Assembly: GCA_963791635.1 (NCBI GenBank)
Contig: CAWBTC010000016.1
Location: forward strand, 7,603-71,602
From: VFMC01 sp963791635
Lineage (GTDB): Bacteria > Actinomycetota > Acidimicrobiia > Acidimicrobiales > Ilumatobacteraceae
Length of the DNA: 64,000 nucleotides
Direction: 5' to 3'
Shown: in pieces, positions 35,983 to 44,668 of the stretch
Layout of the letters: the number at the start of each line of letters is the position of its first letter
Position numbering within the stretch: position 1 is the stretch's first letter
Made by a program: the position numbers and the translations under genes
Notes under the pieces: generated by a model
Databases searched by the model: none
The model's input: the letters and a program-made list of their open reading frames with translations, nothing else
What the model was told of the DNA's origin: nothing

Positions 35983-36978
35983 TCAGCGAACACCCTGCTT
36001 CGTCAGCGGCAACGGTCTCGACGGCTGCATCGTCACCTTTGGATCAGCCTTGCTGTCGATCAGCATGGCCAATCGACGGTTCTTGCGCCCGATGCGGGCC
36101 CGGTGCGTCGGCGTCTCACCGACGAGGATCGTCAACGGTTCGTCGAGCGGATGGCTGAGCGGGATGATGTCGCCGACACGCAGCCTCACGATCTCGTCGG
36201 CCGTCATCTCGACCTTGCGGAACTGGGCTGACACCGTCACCGACGTCTCACCGAGGTGCCCGTTCAGACGCTCACGCGTCTCGGCCATGTTGTGCTGCGA
36301 CTGGCTGCCGTACAGCGACGTGGCCGACAGGGCCTCCAGGTGCGGCTGCAGACTGGAGAACGGGATGCACAACGTGGCCGTGCCGGCGACGTGCTCGATG
36401 CGGATGTCGAACGACACCACGATCACCATGTCGGTGGGCGCGGCGATCTGAGCGTATTGAGGGTTCGACTCCTGACTCATGATCTTCGGCTCCGTCGCCA
36501 CGACGGGCTCGAAGGCATAGCGCATCTCGGGGAGCGCACGCTCCAGGATGCCCCGAATGAGCTGGAGCTCGAGCTCCGTGAGCGGGCGAGCCGGGTGCTC
36601 GACGTGGCCCGTTCCTCCCATCATCAGCTCGATCGCGCAGAACGCAACCTCGAGCGGGAGTTGGAAGATCGCAGCACCGATCAGCGGCTCGAGGCTCACC
36701 ATCGTGAGCAGGTTGGGGTTGGCGAGATCTCGCACGTACTCGTCGTAGGAACGCTGTTCGACCGACTTGATCGTCACCTGGGTGACGCTGCGCAGCTGTG
36801 ACGCGAGCATCGTCGAGAACCCGCGGGCGAACGTCTCCTGCACGATCTGCATGGTGCGAACGTGCTCTCGCGAGAGCGTGCTCTGCCGGCGGAAGTCGTA
36901 GAGCTTCGGTTCACCCCGACGGCGACGCCCGCTCCTGGCGGAGCCGGCTGTCCCGTGGGTTGATGCGGTGTCTGACAT
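35983..36978 (-). CDS. fliM: Flagellar motor switch protein FliM
   Basis: 331 residues; the ATG at 36978 is preceded by CCCAGGAGCACC. The middle CheC-like domain (LYDFRRQSTLSREHVRTMQI, QETFARGFSTMLASQLRSVT, IELMMGGTGHVEHPARPLTE) and the C-terminal SpoA domain (VTVSAQFRKVEMTADEIVRL, VGDIIPLSHPLDEPLTILVG) are intact. The usual N-terminal LSQxEIDxLL peptide, which binds CheY-P, is absent: the first 25 residues are Ser/Thr/Gly/Arg-rich (SDTASTHGTAGSARSGRRRR). It forms the wall of the C ring. Confidence 0.94.
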   Translation of the reverse strand: MSDTASTHGTAGSARSGRRRRGEPKLYDFRRQSTLSREHVRTMQIVQETFARGFSTMLASQLRSVTQVTIKSVEQRSYDEYVRDLANPNLLTMVSLEPLIGAAIFQLPLEVAFCAIELMMGGTGHVEHPARPLTELELQLIRGILERALPEMRYAFEPVVATEPKIMSQESNPQYAQIAAPTDMVIVVSFDIRIEHVAGTATLCIPFSSLQPHLEALSATSLYGSQSQHNMAETRERLNGHLGETSVTVSAQFRKVEMTADEIVRLRVGDIIPLSHPLDEPLTILVGETPTHRARIGRKNRRLAMLIDSKADPKVTMQPSRPLPLTKQGVR

Positions 36979-37090
36979 CGGTCTCGTGGTGCTCCTGGGG
37001 TTCGCGGTCGTCGGGTGACGTCCTTGACTGTCGGGTGCGACGTCGATCTGTCGATCAACGCCAGGTCGGGGTCAACCGGGATCAGCTCGA

Positions 37091-38335
37091 TCAGCGCCGC
37101 AGGTTCACGACCTCCTGGAGGACCTCGTCCGACGTGGTGATGACACGGGCGTTGCCCTGGAAGCCGCGCTGGGCGACGATCAAGCGGGTGAACTCCTCGG
37201 CGAGGTCGACGTTCGACATCTCGAGGGTGCCAGCCGACAGCAGGCCGCGGCCGCCGGCACCGCTCACGCCGACCTGGGCGATACCGGAGTTGGCGCTCTC
37301 GCGCCATGCACCGGCGATGCGCTCCAAACCCTGTGGGTTGGTGAACACGGCGAGGGCGAGCTGACCGATCGCCTTGGTCCGACCATTCGAGTAGCTGCCG
37401 GTGATCACACCATCCTGACTGACGTTGAACGCCTGCAGCACACCGGCTGCTGCACCGTCTTGCTGGATCACCGACACCGTGGTGGAACCGGCGAACTGAG
37501 TGACGCGGCCAGGGCTGCCCGCTGCACCCAGGTCGAGCACGAGGGGGTTCGGGTACCCGGGGATGAGACCGCCAGCGACGTTCATGTTGCGGTCGGCCGG
37601 GGTGACCAGCTCACCGGACCCGTTGAACGTCACGATGTTGTCGGTGATCGCGAAGGCCGTGGCCGACGGTCCGTATGTGCCCGTCACGGTCCAGGAGTTG
37701 GCTCCACTCTTGGTGTACGTCAGGTTGATCGGCGTCGTGGCCCCCTGCTCGTCGTAGCCGGTGAGGGTGAGCGTGGTCGCCGTGCCGATCGGCGCTTCGG
37801 CGGAGAGGTTGCCACCGAGGGTGACGTTCTGGCTCTGGTTCGGGTTGAGCAGATCACCCACCCGGATCTGCACCGGGCCCACGGGCGAGTTGGTGTTCAC
37901 CGCACCGGTGACGTCGGCCTGCCAGCCCTGGACGAGGAAGCCCTCTGCCGTCGTGAGGTTGCCGGCGGCGTCGAGGGTGAGCGCTCCGCCACGGGTGTAC
38001 ATCGTTTCGTTCGATGCTTTGACCACGAAGAAGCCGTCGCCCTGGATTGCGAGGTCGGTGCTACGGCCCGTGCGCTGAAGCGCGCCTTGGGTGAAGGACT
38101 GAACGGTGCCGGCAAGTCGCGAACCGAGGCCGATCTGGGCCGGGTTGGTGCCGCCCTGCGCGCCGGCCACCGGTGCGCCAGCGCCCTGGAGGGTCTGGGT
38201 GAGCACGTCAGAGAACACCGTGGTGGAGCTCTTGAAGCCAACGGTGGACACGTTGGCGATGTCGTTGCCGACGACGTCGAGCATCACCTGGTGGTTGCGG
38301 AGGCCGGAGAGGGCGGTGGACATGGATCGGATCAT
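37091..38335 (-). CDS. flgE: Flagellar hook protein FlgE
   Basis: 414 residues. N-terminus MSTALSGLRNHQVMLDVVGN and DIANVSTVGFKSSTTVFSDV; ANRFTQGALQRTG-type core (GTVQSFTQGALQRTGRSTDL AIQGDGFFVV); C-terminus MSNVDLAEEFTRLIVAQRGF, QGNARVITTSDEVLQEVVNL. Both ends match the rod/hook family and the central domain is hook-sized. It follows flgD after 60 bp. A 112-bp gap separates it from fliM; flbD, motA, motB and fliL usually lie there but are elsewhere in this window. Confidence 0.94.
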   Translation of the reverse strand: MIRSMSTALSGLRNHQVMLDVVGNDIANVSTVGFKSSTTVFSDVLTQTLQGAGAPVAGAQGGTNPAQIGLGSRLAGTVQSFTQGALQRTGRSTDLAIQGDGFFVVKASNETMYTRGGALTLDAAGNLTTAEGFLVQGWQADVTGAVNTNSPVGPVQIRVGDLLNPNQSQNVTLGGNLSAEAPIGTATTLTLTGYDEQGATTPINLTYTKSGANSWTVTGTYGPSATAFAITDNIVTFNGSGELVTPADRNMNVAGGLIPGYPNPLVLDLGAAGSPGRVTQFAGSTTVSVIQQDGAAAGVLQAFNVSQDGVITGSYSNGRTKAIGQLALAVFTNPQGLERIAGAWRESANSGIAQVGVSGAGGRGLLSAGTLEMSNVDLAEEFTRLIVAQRGFQGNARVITTSDEVLQEVVNLRR

Positions 38336-38395
38336 GATGGGTTCCTTTGGTTCGAAGATCTGGTGAGTGCGTGGGTGTCTGGCGAGTGGTGGAGA

Positions 38396-38999
38396 TCAGG
38401 TGCCGGTCGTGCCGGTCGTGCCGGTCGTGCCGGTCGTGCCGGTCGTGCGTGGTCGCGGTCGTCGGATCGTGGTCGATGCCGGGAGCGGTGCCTGGGCGAT
38501 CGAGAGCACCGAATCGATCGGCACGTCCCACGTGCCCGGCGCGCAGCACCATGGTCGAACCGGCGAACGACACCGACGTCACGACCTCGCTCACGGGCAC
38601 GCCGTCGGTGCCGGCAAAGGTGACCTGCCTGCCGATGATCGATCCACCGAGGCTGAGCCGGTTGGTGGCGCTCGCCTCGGTGATCGACTTCGAGATCTGG
38701 TCGAGCTTGTCCACCACGCTGAGCTGGGCCGACTGAGAGATCATCTCGGAGGCATCGACAGGCTTGCTGGGGTCCTGGTACTTCAGTTGGGCCACGAGCA
38801 GCTTCAAGAAGGCATCGCGGTCGAGCAACGTCGCGTTCGCCGCAGCGGCCGCGGCGCTGGAGGCCGTGCTTGCGCTCGAGCCGGTCGAGCTGGTGGAGCC
38901 AGTCGAGCCGGCGGTGGCCCCGGAGTTCGAAGCGTCGGCCTCGGTGCGAGTGTTCAGGTTCGGTGCCGAAAGGACACCGCCGACAGCGGTGATGGACAT
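38396..38999 (-). CDS. flgD: Flagellar hook-capping protein FlgD (frameshifted)
   Basis: About 200 residues if one extra C near 38545 is removed. The hook-cap core is intact: LLDRDAFLKLLVAQLKYQDP SKP, MISQSAQLSVVDKLDQISKS, SLGGSIIGRQVTFAGTDGV. In the second frame the end reads WDVPIDSVLSIAQAPLPAST and then a TTG amino-acid repeat coded by a 9-bp tandem repeat at 38401-38452, stopping at 38396. It is shorter than Gram-negative FlgD, which carries extra Ig-like domains. It caps the growing hook. Confidence 0.87.
38400..38452. repeat. 9-bp tandem repeat inside flgD
   Basis: Five to six perfect copies of GTGCCGGTC, encoding a Thr-Thr-Gly repeat at the FlgD C-terminus on the minus strand. Unit length keeps the frame when copy number changes. 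Confidence 0.9.
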
Positions 39000-39040
39000 G
39001 TGTGGATCTCCTGGGCGTGTGCGGGCCGTGAGGGCCGGGG

Positions 39041-40805
39041 TCAGATGAGGAGGTCGAGACCGCTGGTGGCGGTGACGACGGGTCGGGGCGAGGCGGTGGC
39101 GGACAGGACGCGAGCCGCACTGACTTCGGCGCGGACACCGGCGACGCCCGTCGGGCGGTCCTGCTGGCCACGACCGTCGCGATTCGGGGTGTCGCGGTGG
39201 CCGATGTCGAGTGAGCCGAGCGTCGTGCCGGATGCCTCCAGTTCTCGACGCAACTCGTGGGCCGAAGCCGCAAGCGCGTCGCCGACGGCACGGTCACCGG
39301 CGGTGAGGCGCAGCTGCAGTCCACCGGCGCCGTTGGCCGCCTGCAGCGTGAGCGGGCCGAGACCCTCGTCGGACAGATCGATCGACATCCGATCGAGGCC
39401 AGGCGTGCGCAGGAGATCACCTTCGCGGGTCGAGCGCGATTCGACGGCAGCACCAGCGGCGGTCGTCTCGGATCCGGCGACCGTCTCAGAGACCGAGGCG
39501 ACGTCTCCCGTGACGGCGCCAGGGGCGACCGCGGCGGTCGTGGGCAGAGTTCGGGCTGATGGTGCTGCCGGGCGTCGACGCGGTGTCGGTCTCGGCCTCG
39601 CCGCCACCCGCCGCTGTCGGTCACGACTGCCGAAGCGGTCGCGGCGTTGACCACCGCGATGGACGACGCCGCAGCGCCCGGCTCGCCCGCTCGAGCACGT
39701 GCCTGCAGGGCACGCGCAGCGGGCATCACGGTGATCGGGGCGGGCTGGTCGGTGCCACTGCGTGCCGTCGAGCCGGCGGAACCGAGCGGTGCACCGGCAG
39801 GGCTCGCCGGCACCGTGGCGGACCGTCCCGCTGGGGATGGTGTCGGGGCTGTCCCGGCACCGTCCGACGGAGCAGCGGGTGTGTCCTGGTCGGTCACTGC
39901 CTGCACGAGCGAGTCATCGGCCGGCGTGGAGTGCCGCTCCGACCGAGTTCCGATCGCCGTCACCGTCGAATCGCCCGCGAGGTCGGACGAGACCGACGGA
40001 GTCGCCACCGACGCTGACGTCGAATCGACCGCGGCAGCCGCCGAGGCCGGCGGCGCGACGTTCGACGCCACCGTGCCATCGATCCGGGTGGTGCCGGTGA
40101 CGCCGACGGCCGCGGTGCCCCCGGCGGATCGGGAGACCTCCGAGCTTGCCGGGATCTCGACCTCCATCGGACGCCTCGGACGCCACGGACGTCACCGCCG
40201 GCGCGAGCGACGGTGACGCCAGTTCGAGCCGCGCCACCGCCTGCACCGGCGCGGTGAGTGGCACCGCGAGGGCAGCGGTGTCGACCAGCGTCATCGACGA
40301 GCTCGGCACGACGGTCGACTCGTCAGCAGAGTCGGCACAGTCAGCATCGACCGGTTCGGTCGTGTCGTCGATCTCGTCGATCGCGCCTGTCTGACTCGGC
40401 GGCCTCGGTCTCGTCGGTCTCGTCGGTCTCGTCGGTCTCATCGGTCTCGTCGGTGTCAACGGTCGCACGAACTGCGTCGACGCCGCCGTCGCCGGGTGAC
40501 TCGTGCTCCCCACGAAGTAGCTGAGGGTGCACGTCGTGTCGGGCGGGGCCACTGACGACACGAGCCCCGCTGCCGCCGTCGGCGCGATCGGGCGCGGTGC
40601 GACTGATGCCGGCAGCACGCGTCCGGCTCGACTGGTTCCCGCCGGGGGCCGGACGATCGTCGATCCAGAGCGCCCGCTCGAAGTGGGCATCGAAGCGCTC
40701 TCGCGCCTCGCCCGCCTGCTGGCGGGCGGGGTCGACTGTCGGTGCCGCGAGGTCCGCGACTGGCACGCCGCGACCGGTGCCGCCGAGGTTGGTGACGTTG
40801 CTCAT
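39041..40805 (-). CDS. fliK: Flagellar hook-length control protein FliK (several frameshifts)
   Basis: About 588 codons. Reading frames change near 40395, 40160 and between 39620 and 39560. The N-terminal frame starts MSNVTNLGGTGRGVPVADLA and runs into a DET repeat. The middle is low-complexity Ala/Ser/Thr/Val (the FliK ruler type). The C-terminus has the Flg_hook domain (DRMSIDLSDEGLGPLTLQAA, GGLQLRLTAGDRAVGDALAA, SAHELRRELEASGTTLGSLD). FliK measures hook length and triggers FlhB. Its start overlaps the slt stop. Low conservation makes the exact shift sites uncertain. Confidence 0.75.
40405..40455. repeat. 9-bp tandem repeat inside fliK
   Basis: Six near-perfect copies of GTCTCGTCG coding for a repeated Asp-Glu-Thr tripeptide on the minus strand. 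One of the inferred frameshifts lies just before it. Confidence 0.88.
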
Positions 40806-41677
40806 CAGATACGTCCTGTTGCGTCGAGAACCTTGGTCAGATAGCGCTCGGCCTGGGAGCCGGGCTGCACACCGCCGGCCCGGGCGATCGCGCCAGGGCC
40901 GACGTTGTAGGAAGCGATCGCCTGCTCGAGCGATCCGAAGCGGTCGAGGGCACTGCGCAGGTAGCGCCCTGCGCCGTCGATGGCCGAGGCCGGGTCACGG
41001 GGGTCGACACCCATCGAAGCCGCCGTGCTCGGGAGGAACTGCATCATCCCCACCGCACCTGCGCTGCTGACGGCATCGGTACGAAAGCGTGACTCGGTGT
41101 AGCCGATGGCGGCCAGCACCTTGGGCGGGATGCCGTAGCGCGCACCGACCTCCTCGAACAGCGACGCATAGGGCGTGCCCGGCGACACCGCACCGTCCAC
41201 GCCCGGCGTGCTCGAGGTGCTCGAGGTGCTGGTGGTGCTCGAGGTGCTGGTGGTGCTCGAGGTGCTGGCGACGGCATTCGAGGCGTTCGCTGCGGAGGCG
41301 ACCGAACTCGCTGCCCCGGTCGCACCCATCGACATCGACGGCGACATCGAGGCGACATCGACATCGACGGCGAGCTCTGGTCCCACTGTGCCTGGAGCTC
41401 GGCGACGGCCGCCTCGAAGACCCGGTCGAACGTGGCGCCAGTGGTCGACGGATCCGCTCCCAGGAGGTCGGTGATCGACGGCGACGGATCGACGGCGAGT
41501 GCTGCGGAGACGGAGCTTGTCGAGGCTGTCGAGGCTGTCGCACTCGTGACCGGCGATCGACGCTGACGTGCTCGCAGTGTCCACGGGCAGCGGGCGGCGC
41601 ACGCCGAGGCGCTGTTCGATCTGGCCGATGCGAGCCTGGACAGCAGCGACAGCGGCAACACCGGCGATACCGCTCAT
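40805..41677 (-). CDS. Lytic transglycosylase (SLT domain) of the flagellar operon
   Basis: About 290 residues. The C-terminal SLT domain is complete: ARYGIPPKVLAAIGYTESRF (catalytic Glu in the ESRF motif), SSAGAVGMMQFLPSTAASMG, RDPASAIDGAGRYLRSALDR, IASYNVGPGAIARAGGV. The N-terminal part starts SGIAGVAAVAAVQARIGQIE. Between about 41555 and 41370 the best coding frame is a different one (VSAALAVDPSPSITDLLGAD, FDRVFEAAVAELQAQWDQS), so two compensating shifts are inferred. A Ser-Thr repeat lies at 41210-41271. It probably cuts peptidoglycan for rod passage, taking the role of the FlgJ hydrolase. Confidence 0.85.
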   Translation of the reverse strand: MSGIAGVAAVAAVQARIGQIEQRLGVRRPLPVDTASTSASIAGHECDSLDSLDKLRLRSTRRRSVAVDHRPPGSGSVDHWRHVRPGLRGGRRRAPGTVGPELAVDVDVASMSPSMSMGATGAASSVASAANASNAVASTSSTTSTSSTTSTSSTSSTPGVDGAVSPGTPYASLFEEVGARYGIPPKVLAAIGYTESRFRTDAVSSAGAVGMMQFLPSTAASMGVDPRDPASAIDGAGRYLRSALDRFGSLEQAIASYNVGPGAIARAGGVQPGSQAERYLTKVLDATGRI

Positions 41678-42105
41678 GCCAGCTCACCACCCGGTTGACG
41701 GCCACGACGGGCGAGCACGAGATCGTCGATCTCGAGGATCTGCTGACGCTCTGCCTCGGCGTCATCGGCCTCACGCAGGCGTGTGCCGAGGCGGTCGAGG
41801 GCTTCGACGCGTCGAGCAGCGATGGTCCATTCGTCGCGTGCGACGACGGTGTCGGCCAGCGTCTCGTCGGTGATCCGGTGCTGGGACTCGACGGCGCGCA
41901 GACCCGCATCTCGCACGGCCCGCATCGCGACCAGCCCGTCGGTCGACGTGGTCGCGTCTGCCACCCGCTCGAGGCGCTCCCAGGTGTGCTGCTCAGCGCT
42001 GACAGCCTGGTGGTGCGCGGTGCTCCGACGGGCGAGCTCGCCACGCGCGCCACGCTCTTGCAGCGAACGCACCCGAAGTACGGCCTGCAGCCGCTCGCGC
42101 TTCAT
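41674..42105 (-). CDS. fliJ: Flagellar export chaperone FliJ
   Basis: 143 residues from the ATG at 42105 (MKRERLQAVLRVRSLQERGA), overlapping the fliI stop (ATGA) and the slt start (ATGA). A continuous coiled coil, as in FliJ; sequence conservation is low and the assignment rests on length, helix pattern and position directly after fliI. It links FlhA with the FliI ATPase. Confidence 0.82.
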   Translation of the reverse strand: MKRERLQAVLRVRSLQERGARGELARRSTAHHQAVSAEQHTWERLERVADATTSTDGLVAMRAVRDAGLRAVESQHRITDETLADTVVARDEWTIAARRVEALDRLGTRLREADDAEAERQQILEIDDLVLARRGRQPGGELA

Positions 42106-43445
42106 GGCCGACCGCCCACGGGACCGAGGATCTCGCGCAAGCGGGCGAACGAACGTGGGGCATCCCATGCGTCGTGTGTTCGCTGGGTGAGGAAGCCCCT
42201 GATGACGTCGCGCATCGCAACCGCACGATCGACGGTGGGGTTCGTGCCGGGCACATAGGCACCGATCTCGATGAGATCCTTCGCCTCCGCCTCGGCGGCC
42301 ATCAGACGGCGCAGTTCGTAGAGCAGGTTGCGCTCGTCCTCGGAGGTCACGGCATTGGTGACGCGAGACACCGAGGCGAGCACGTCGATCGCCGGATAGT
42401 GATTCGCGTGAGCGAGCTTGCGGGACAGCACCACGTGACCGTCGAGGATCGATCGGGCCGCGTCAGAGATCGGCTCGTTGTGGTCGTCGCCGTCGACGAG
42501 CACCGTGTACAGCCCTGTGATCGACCCCACCTCGGCGGCGCCCGCGCGCTCGAGCAGACGCGGCAACAGGGAGAACACGCTCGGCGGGTAGCCGCGGCTC
42601 GTCGGCGGCTCGCCGGCACTCAGGCCGATCTCGCGCTGGGCCATGCAAAACCGGGTGAGCGAGTCCATCATCAACATCACGTCGGCACCCTGATCACGGA
42701 AGTACTCCGCAATTCGGGTGGCGACGAACGCCGCCCGGAAGCGCACGAGTGCTGGCGCGTCGGAGGTGGCGATCACCAGCACCGACCGTTCGAGGCCCTC
42801 CGGGCCGAGGTCGTTCTCCACGAACTCGCGCACCTCACGACCTCGTTCCCCGATCAATGCAACAACGTTCACATCGGCGGCGGTGTTGCGGGCGATCATG
42901 CCGAGCAAGGTCGACTTGCCCACGCCGGAGCCGGCGAAGATGCCGACACGCTGACCGCGACCAGCGGGGATCAGGGTGTCCCAGGCGCGCACGCCGAGGG
43001 ACATCTTCTGGTCGATCATCGCTCGACGCATCGGGTGCGGCGGCTCGCCGTCGAGCTCGACGTCTTCGAGGCCGAGGATCGGGCCGCGGTCGTCGATCGG
43101 CCGCCCCATCGCATCGATCACCCGGCCGAGCAGCGCCGGACCGATGCCGACCGACGACGGCTTGTCCGATCCTTGTACCCGGGCGCCGACGCGCAGGCCG
43201 CGTACCTCGCCGAAGGGCATGCAGGTGATGGTGCCGTCGCCGACCGCCACCACTTCGCCGTTCAGGTCGATGCCGGGCTCGGCGATGCGCACGCTCGCAC
43301 CGATCGGCAGATCGAGACCCTCCACGTCGAAGCGCAGACCCAACACCTTGCTGATGGCACCCGAGCGCACGGGCCGCATCGCGTCACGGGCGCGATCGAG
43401 GCGGACTGCGAGATCGTCGTGCAGGTCGGCGAAGGCGATGGGCAA
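42102..43445 (-). CDS. fliI: Flagellum-specific ATPase FliI
   Basis: 447 residues from a TTG at 43445 that lies 6 bases after AGGAG; the frame is open further upstream but that part is not FliI-like. Walker A is FAGSGVGKSTLLG and Walker B VMLMMDSLTRFCMAQREIGL. Arginine-finger and C-terminal segments are present (GEPPTSRGYPPSVFSLLPRL, VLSRKLAHANHYPAIDVLAS). It energises export together with FliH and FliJ. There is a 191-bp gap to fliG, where fliH would be expected; fliH is instead upstream of flgB. Confidence 0.95.
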   Translation of the reverse strand: MPIAFADLHDDLAVRLDRARDAMRPVRSGAISKVLGLRFDVEGLDLPIGASVRIAEPGIDLNGEVVAVGDGTITCMPFGEVRGLRVGARVQGSDKPSSVGIGPALLGRVIDAMGRPIDDRGPILGLEDVELDGEPPHPMRRAMIDQKMSLGVRAWDTLIPAGRGQRVGIFAGSGVGKSTLLGMIARNTAADVNVVALIGERGREVREFVENDLGPEGLERSVLVIATSDAPALVRFRAAFVATRIAEYFRDQGADVMLMMDSLTRFCMAQREIGLSAGEPPTSRGYPPSVFSLLPRLLERAGAAEVGSITGLYTVLVDGDDHNEPISDAARSILDGHVVLSRKLAHANHYPAIDVLASVSRVTNAVTSEDERNLLYELRRLMAAEAEAKDLIEIGAYVPGTNPTVDRAVAMRDVIRGFLTQRTHDAWDAPRSFARLREILGPVGGRP

Positions 43446-43636
43446 AGGGAGCTCCTGATGGTGTCGGTCCCCGATCCGTGGGTTCCTCCAACGGCGTCGT
43501 CCCTGAGCCGAAGTTCGTGTTGGTGTTCTCTCTGGATCGTCCGGGTTGCCCCGGGCGTGCACGGATGTCCGTGCCTGGCGTGATGGTGACGAGCCGTGCT
43601 GGTCGTTGCCCCTACGAGTCGTGCTGTGGTGGCGCC
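43446..43636. promoter_or_regulatory. Gap between fliG and fliI
   Basis: 191 bp without coding signal, at the position fliH usually takes. It contains the inverted form of CCCGGACGATC (43535-43545) and may hold an internal promoter for the fliI unit. Confidence 0.35.
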
Positions 43637-44668
43637 TTACGACACGTACTCATCGGTGCCTCGGGTGACGACCACCTGACCGCTCTCCTCGAGCGCTCGG
43701 ATGACACGGACGATCGCGCCCTGTGCCTCTTCGACGGTCTTCATCTTGACGGCGCCGAGGAGTGTGATCTCCTCGTCGAGGTTCTGCGCCGCACGTTCCG
43801 ACATGTTGCGCATGATCTTCTGCTTGACCTCGGCGCGAACACCCTTGAGGGCGGTCGCCAGCTCCTTCGCGTCCACCTGGCGCAGCACCAGTTGGACGGC
43901 CCGGTCGTCGAGGGTGACGATGTCCTCGAACACGAACATTCGCGAGCGCACCTCGTCGGCGAGCTCTTCGTTGTGGTGCTCGAGACCTTCGAAGATCGAC
44001 CGCTCGGTCGCGCGGTCGGAGCGGTTGAGGATCTCGATGAGCGTCTGCACACCGTCGGCCGCGGCCTGGTTGGTCTGGCTCTTCACCACCGACGACAGCC
44101 GCTTTTCGAGCTGCCCCTCGAGCATCGCGATCACTTCGGGCGAGCTCTGGTCGAGTGTGGCGATGCGGATCGAGACGTCACGCTGCAGCTCCTCGGGCAG
44201 ACCCCCGACCACCATCGATGCGATGTCGGCGTGCACGTGGGCGAGCACGAGGGCGATGGTCTGAGGATGCTCGGCCGACAAGAAGTTGAGGATCTGGCGC
44301 GGGTCGGCGTTCTTCAGGAACTCGAACGGCGCCTTGACCATCGTCTCTTTGAGGTTCTCGATGATCTCGCTGGCCCGGGTCGAGCCGAGCGATGCCTCCA
44401 ACAGGTCGTGGGCCGTCTGGAAGCCGCCGCTCTGCAGGTGATCGCCGGCAACGACGAGCGCGGCGAACTCGGTGAGCGCGACGTCACTGTCTTCTTTCTT
44501 GATCGTCTGCGACTTCACGATCTCGGCGGTGATCTGGGTGACCTCCTGGTCGCCCAGCAGCTTCAGCACCTTGGCCGAATGCTCCTGACCGAGCTTGAGC
44601 AGCAGGATGGCCGCCTTCTGCGCACCGGAGAGATCGGAATGCGGGATCGCGGGGAGTGCATCGCTCAT
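43637..44668 (-). CDS. fliG: Flagellar motor switch protein FliG
   Basis: 343 residues. N-domain LSGAQKAAILLLKLGQEHSA KVLKLLGDQEV; middle ARMM-type helices with EHPQTIALVLAHVHADIASM; C-terminal torque domain EDIVTLDDRAVQLVLRQVDA, KELATALKGVRAEVKQKIMR NMSERAAQNLDEE, with the conserved charged residues. Its N-domain docks on the C-terminal tail of FliF and its C-domain meets MotA. Its ATG overlaps the fliF stop. Confidence 0.96.
   Translation of the reverse strand: MSDALPAIPHSDLSGAQKAAILLLKLGQEHSAKVLKLLGDQEVTQITAEIVKSQTIKKEDSDVALTEFAALVVAGDHLQSGGFQTAHDLLEASLGSTRASEIIENLKETMVKAPFEFLKNADPRQILNFLSAEHPQTIALVLAHVHADIASMVVGGLPEELQRDVSIRIATLDQSSPEVIAMLEGQLEKRLSSVVKSQTNQAAADGVQTLIEILNRSDRATERSIFEGLEHHNEELADEVRSRMFVFEDIVTLDDRAVQLVLRQVDAKELATALKGVRAEVKQKIMRNMSERAAQNLDEEITLLGAVKMKTVEEAQGAIVRVIRALEESGQVVVTRGTDEYVS

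Noticed and set aside
38400..38452. CRISPR array
   Set aside because: Units are contiguous 9-mers without spacers and lie in a coding frame; no CRISPR repeats or cas genes seen in the window.
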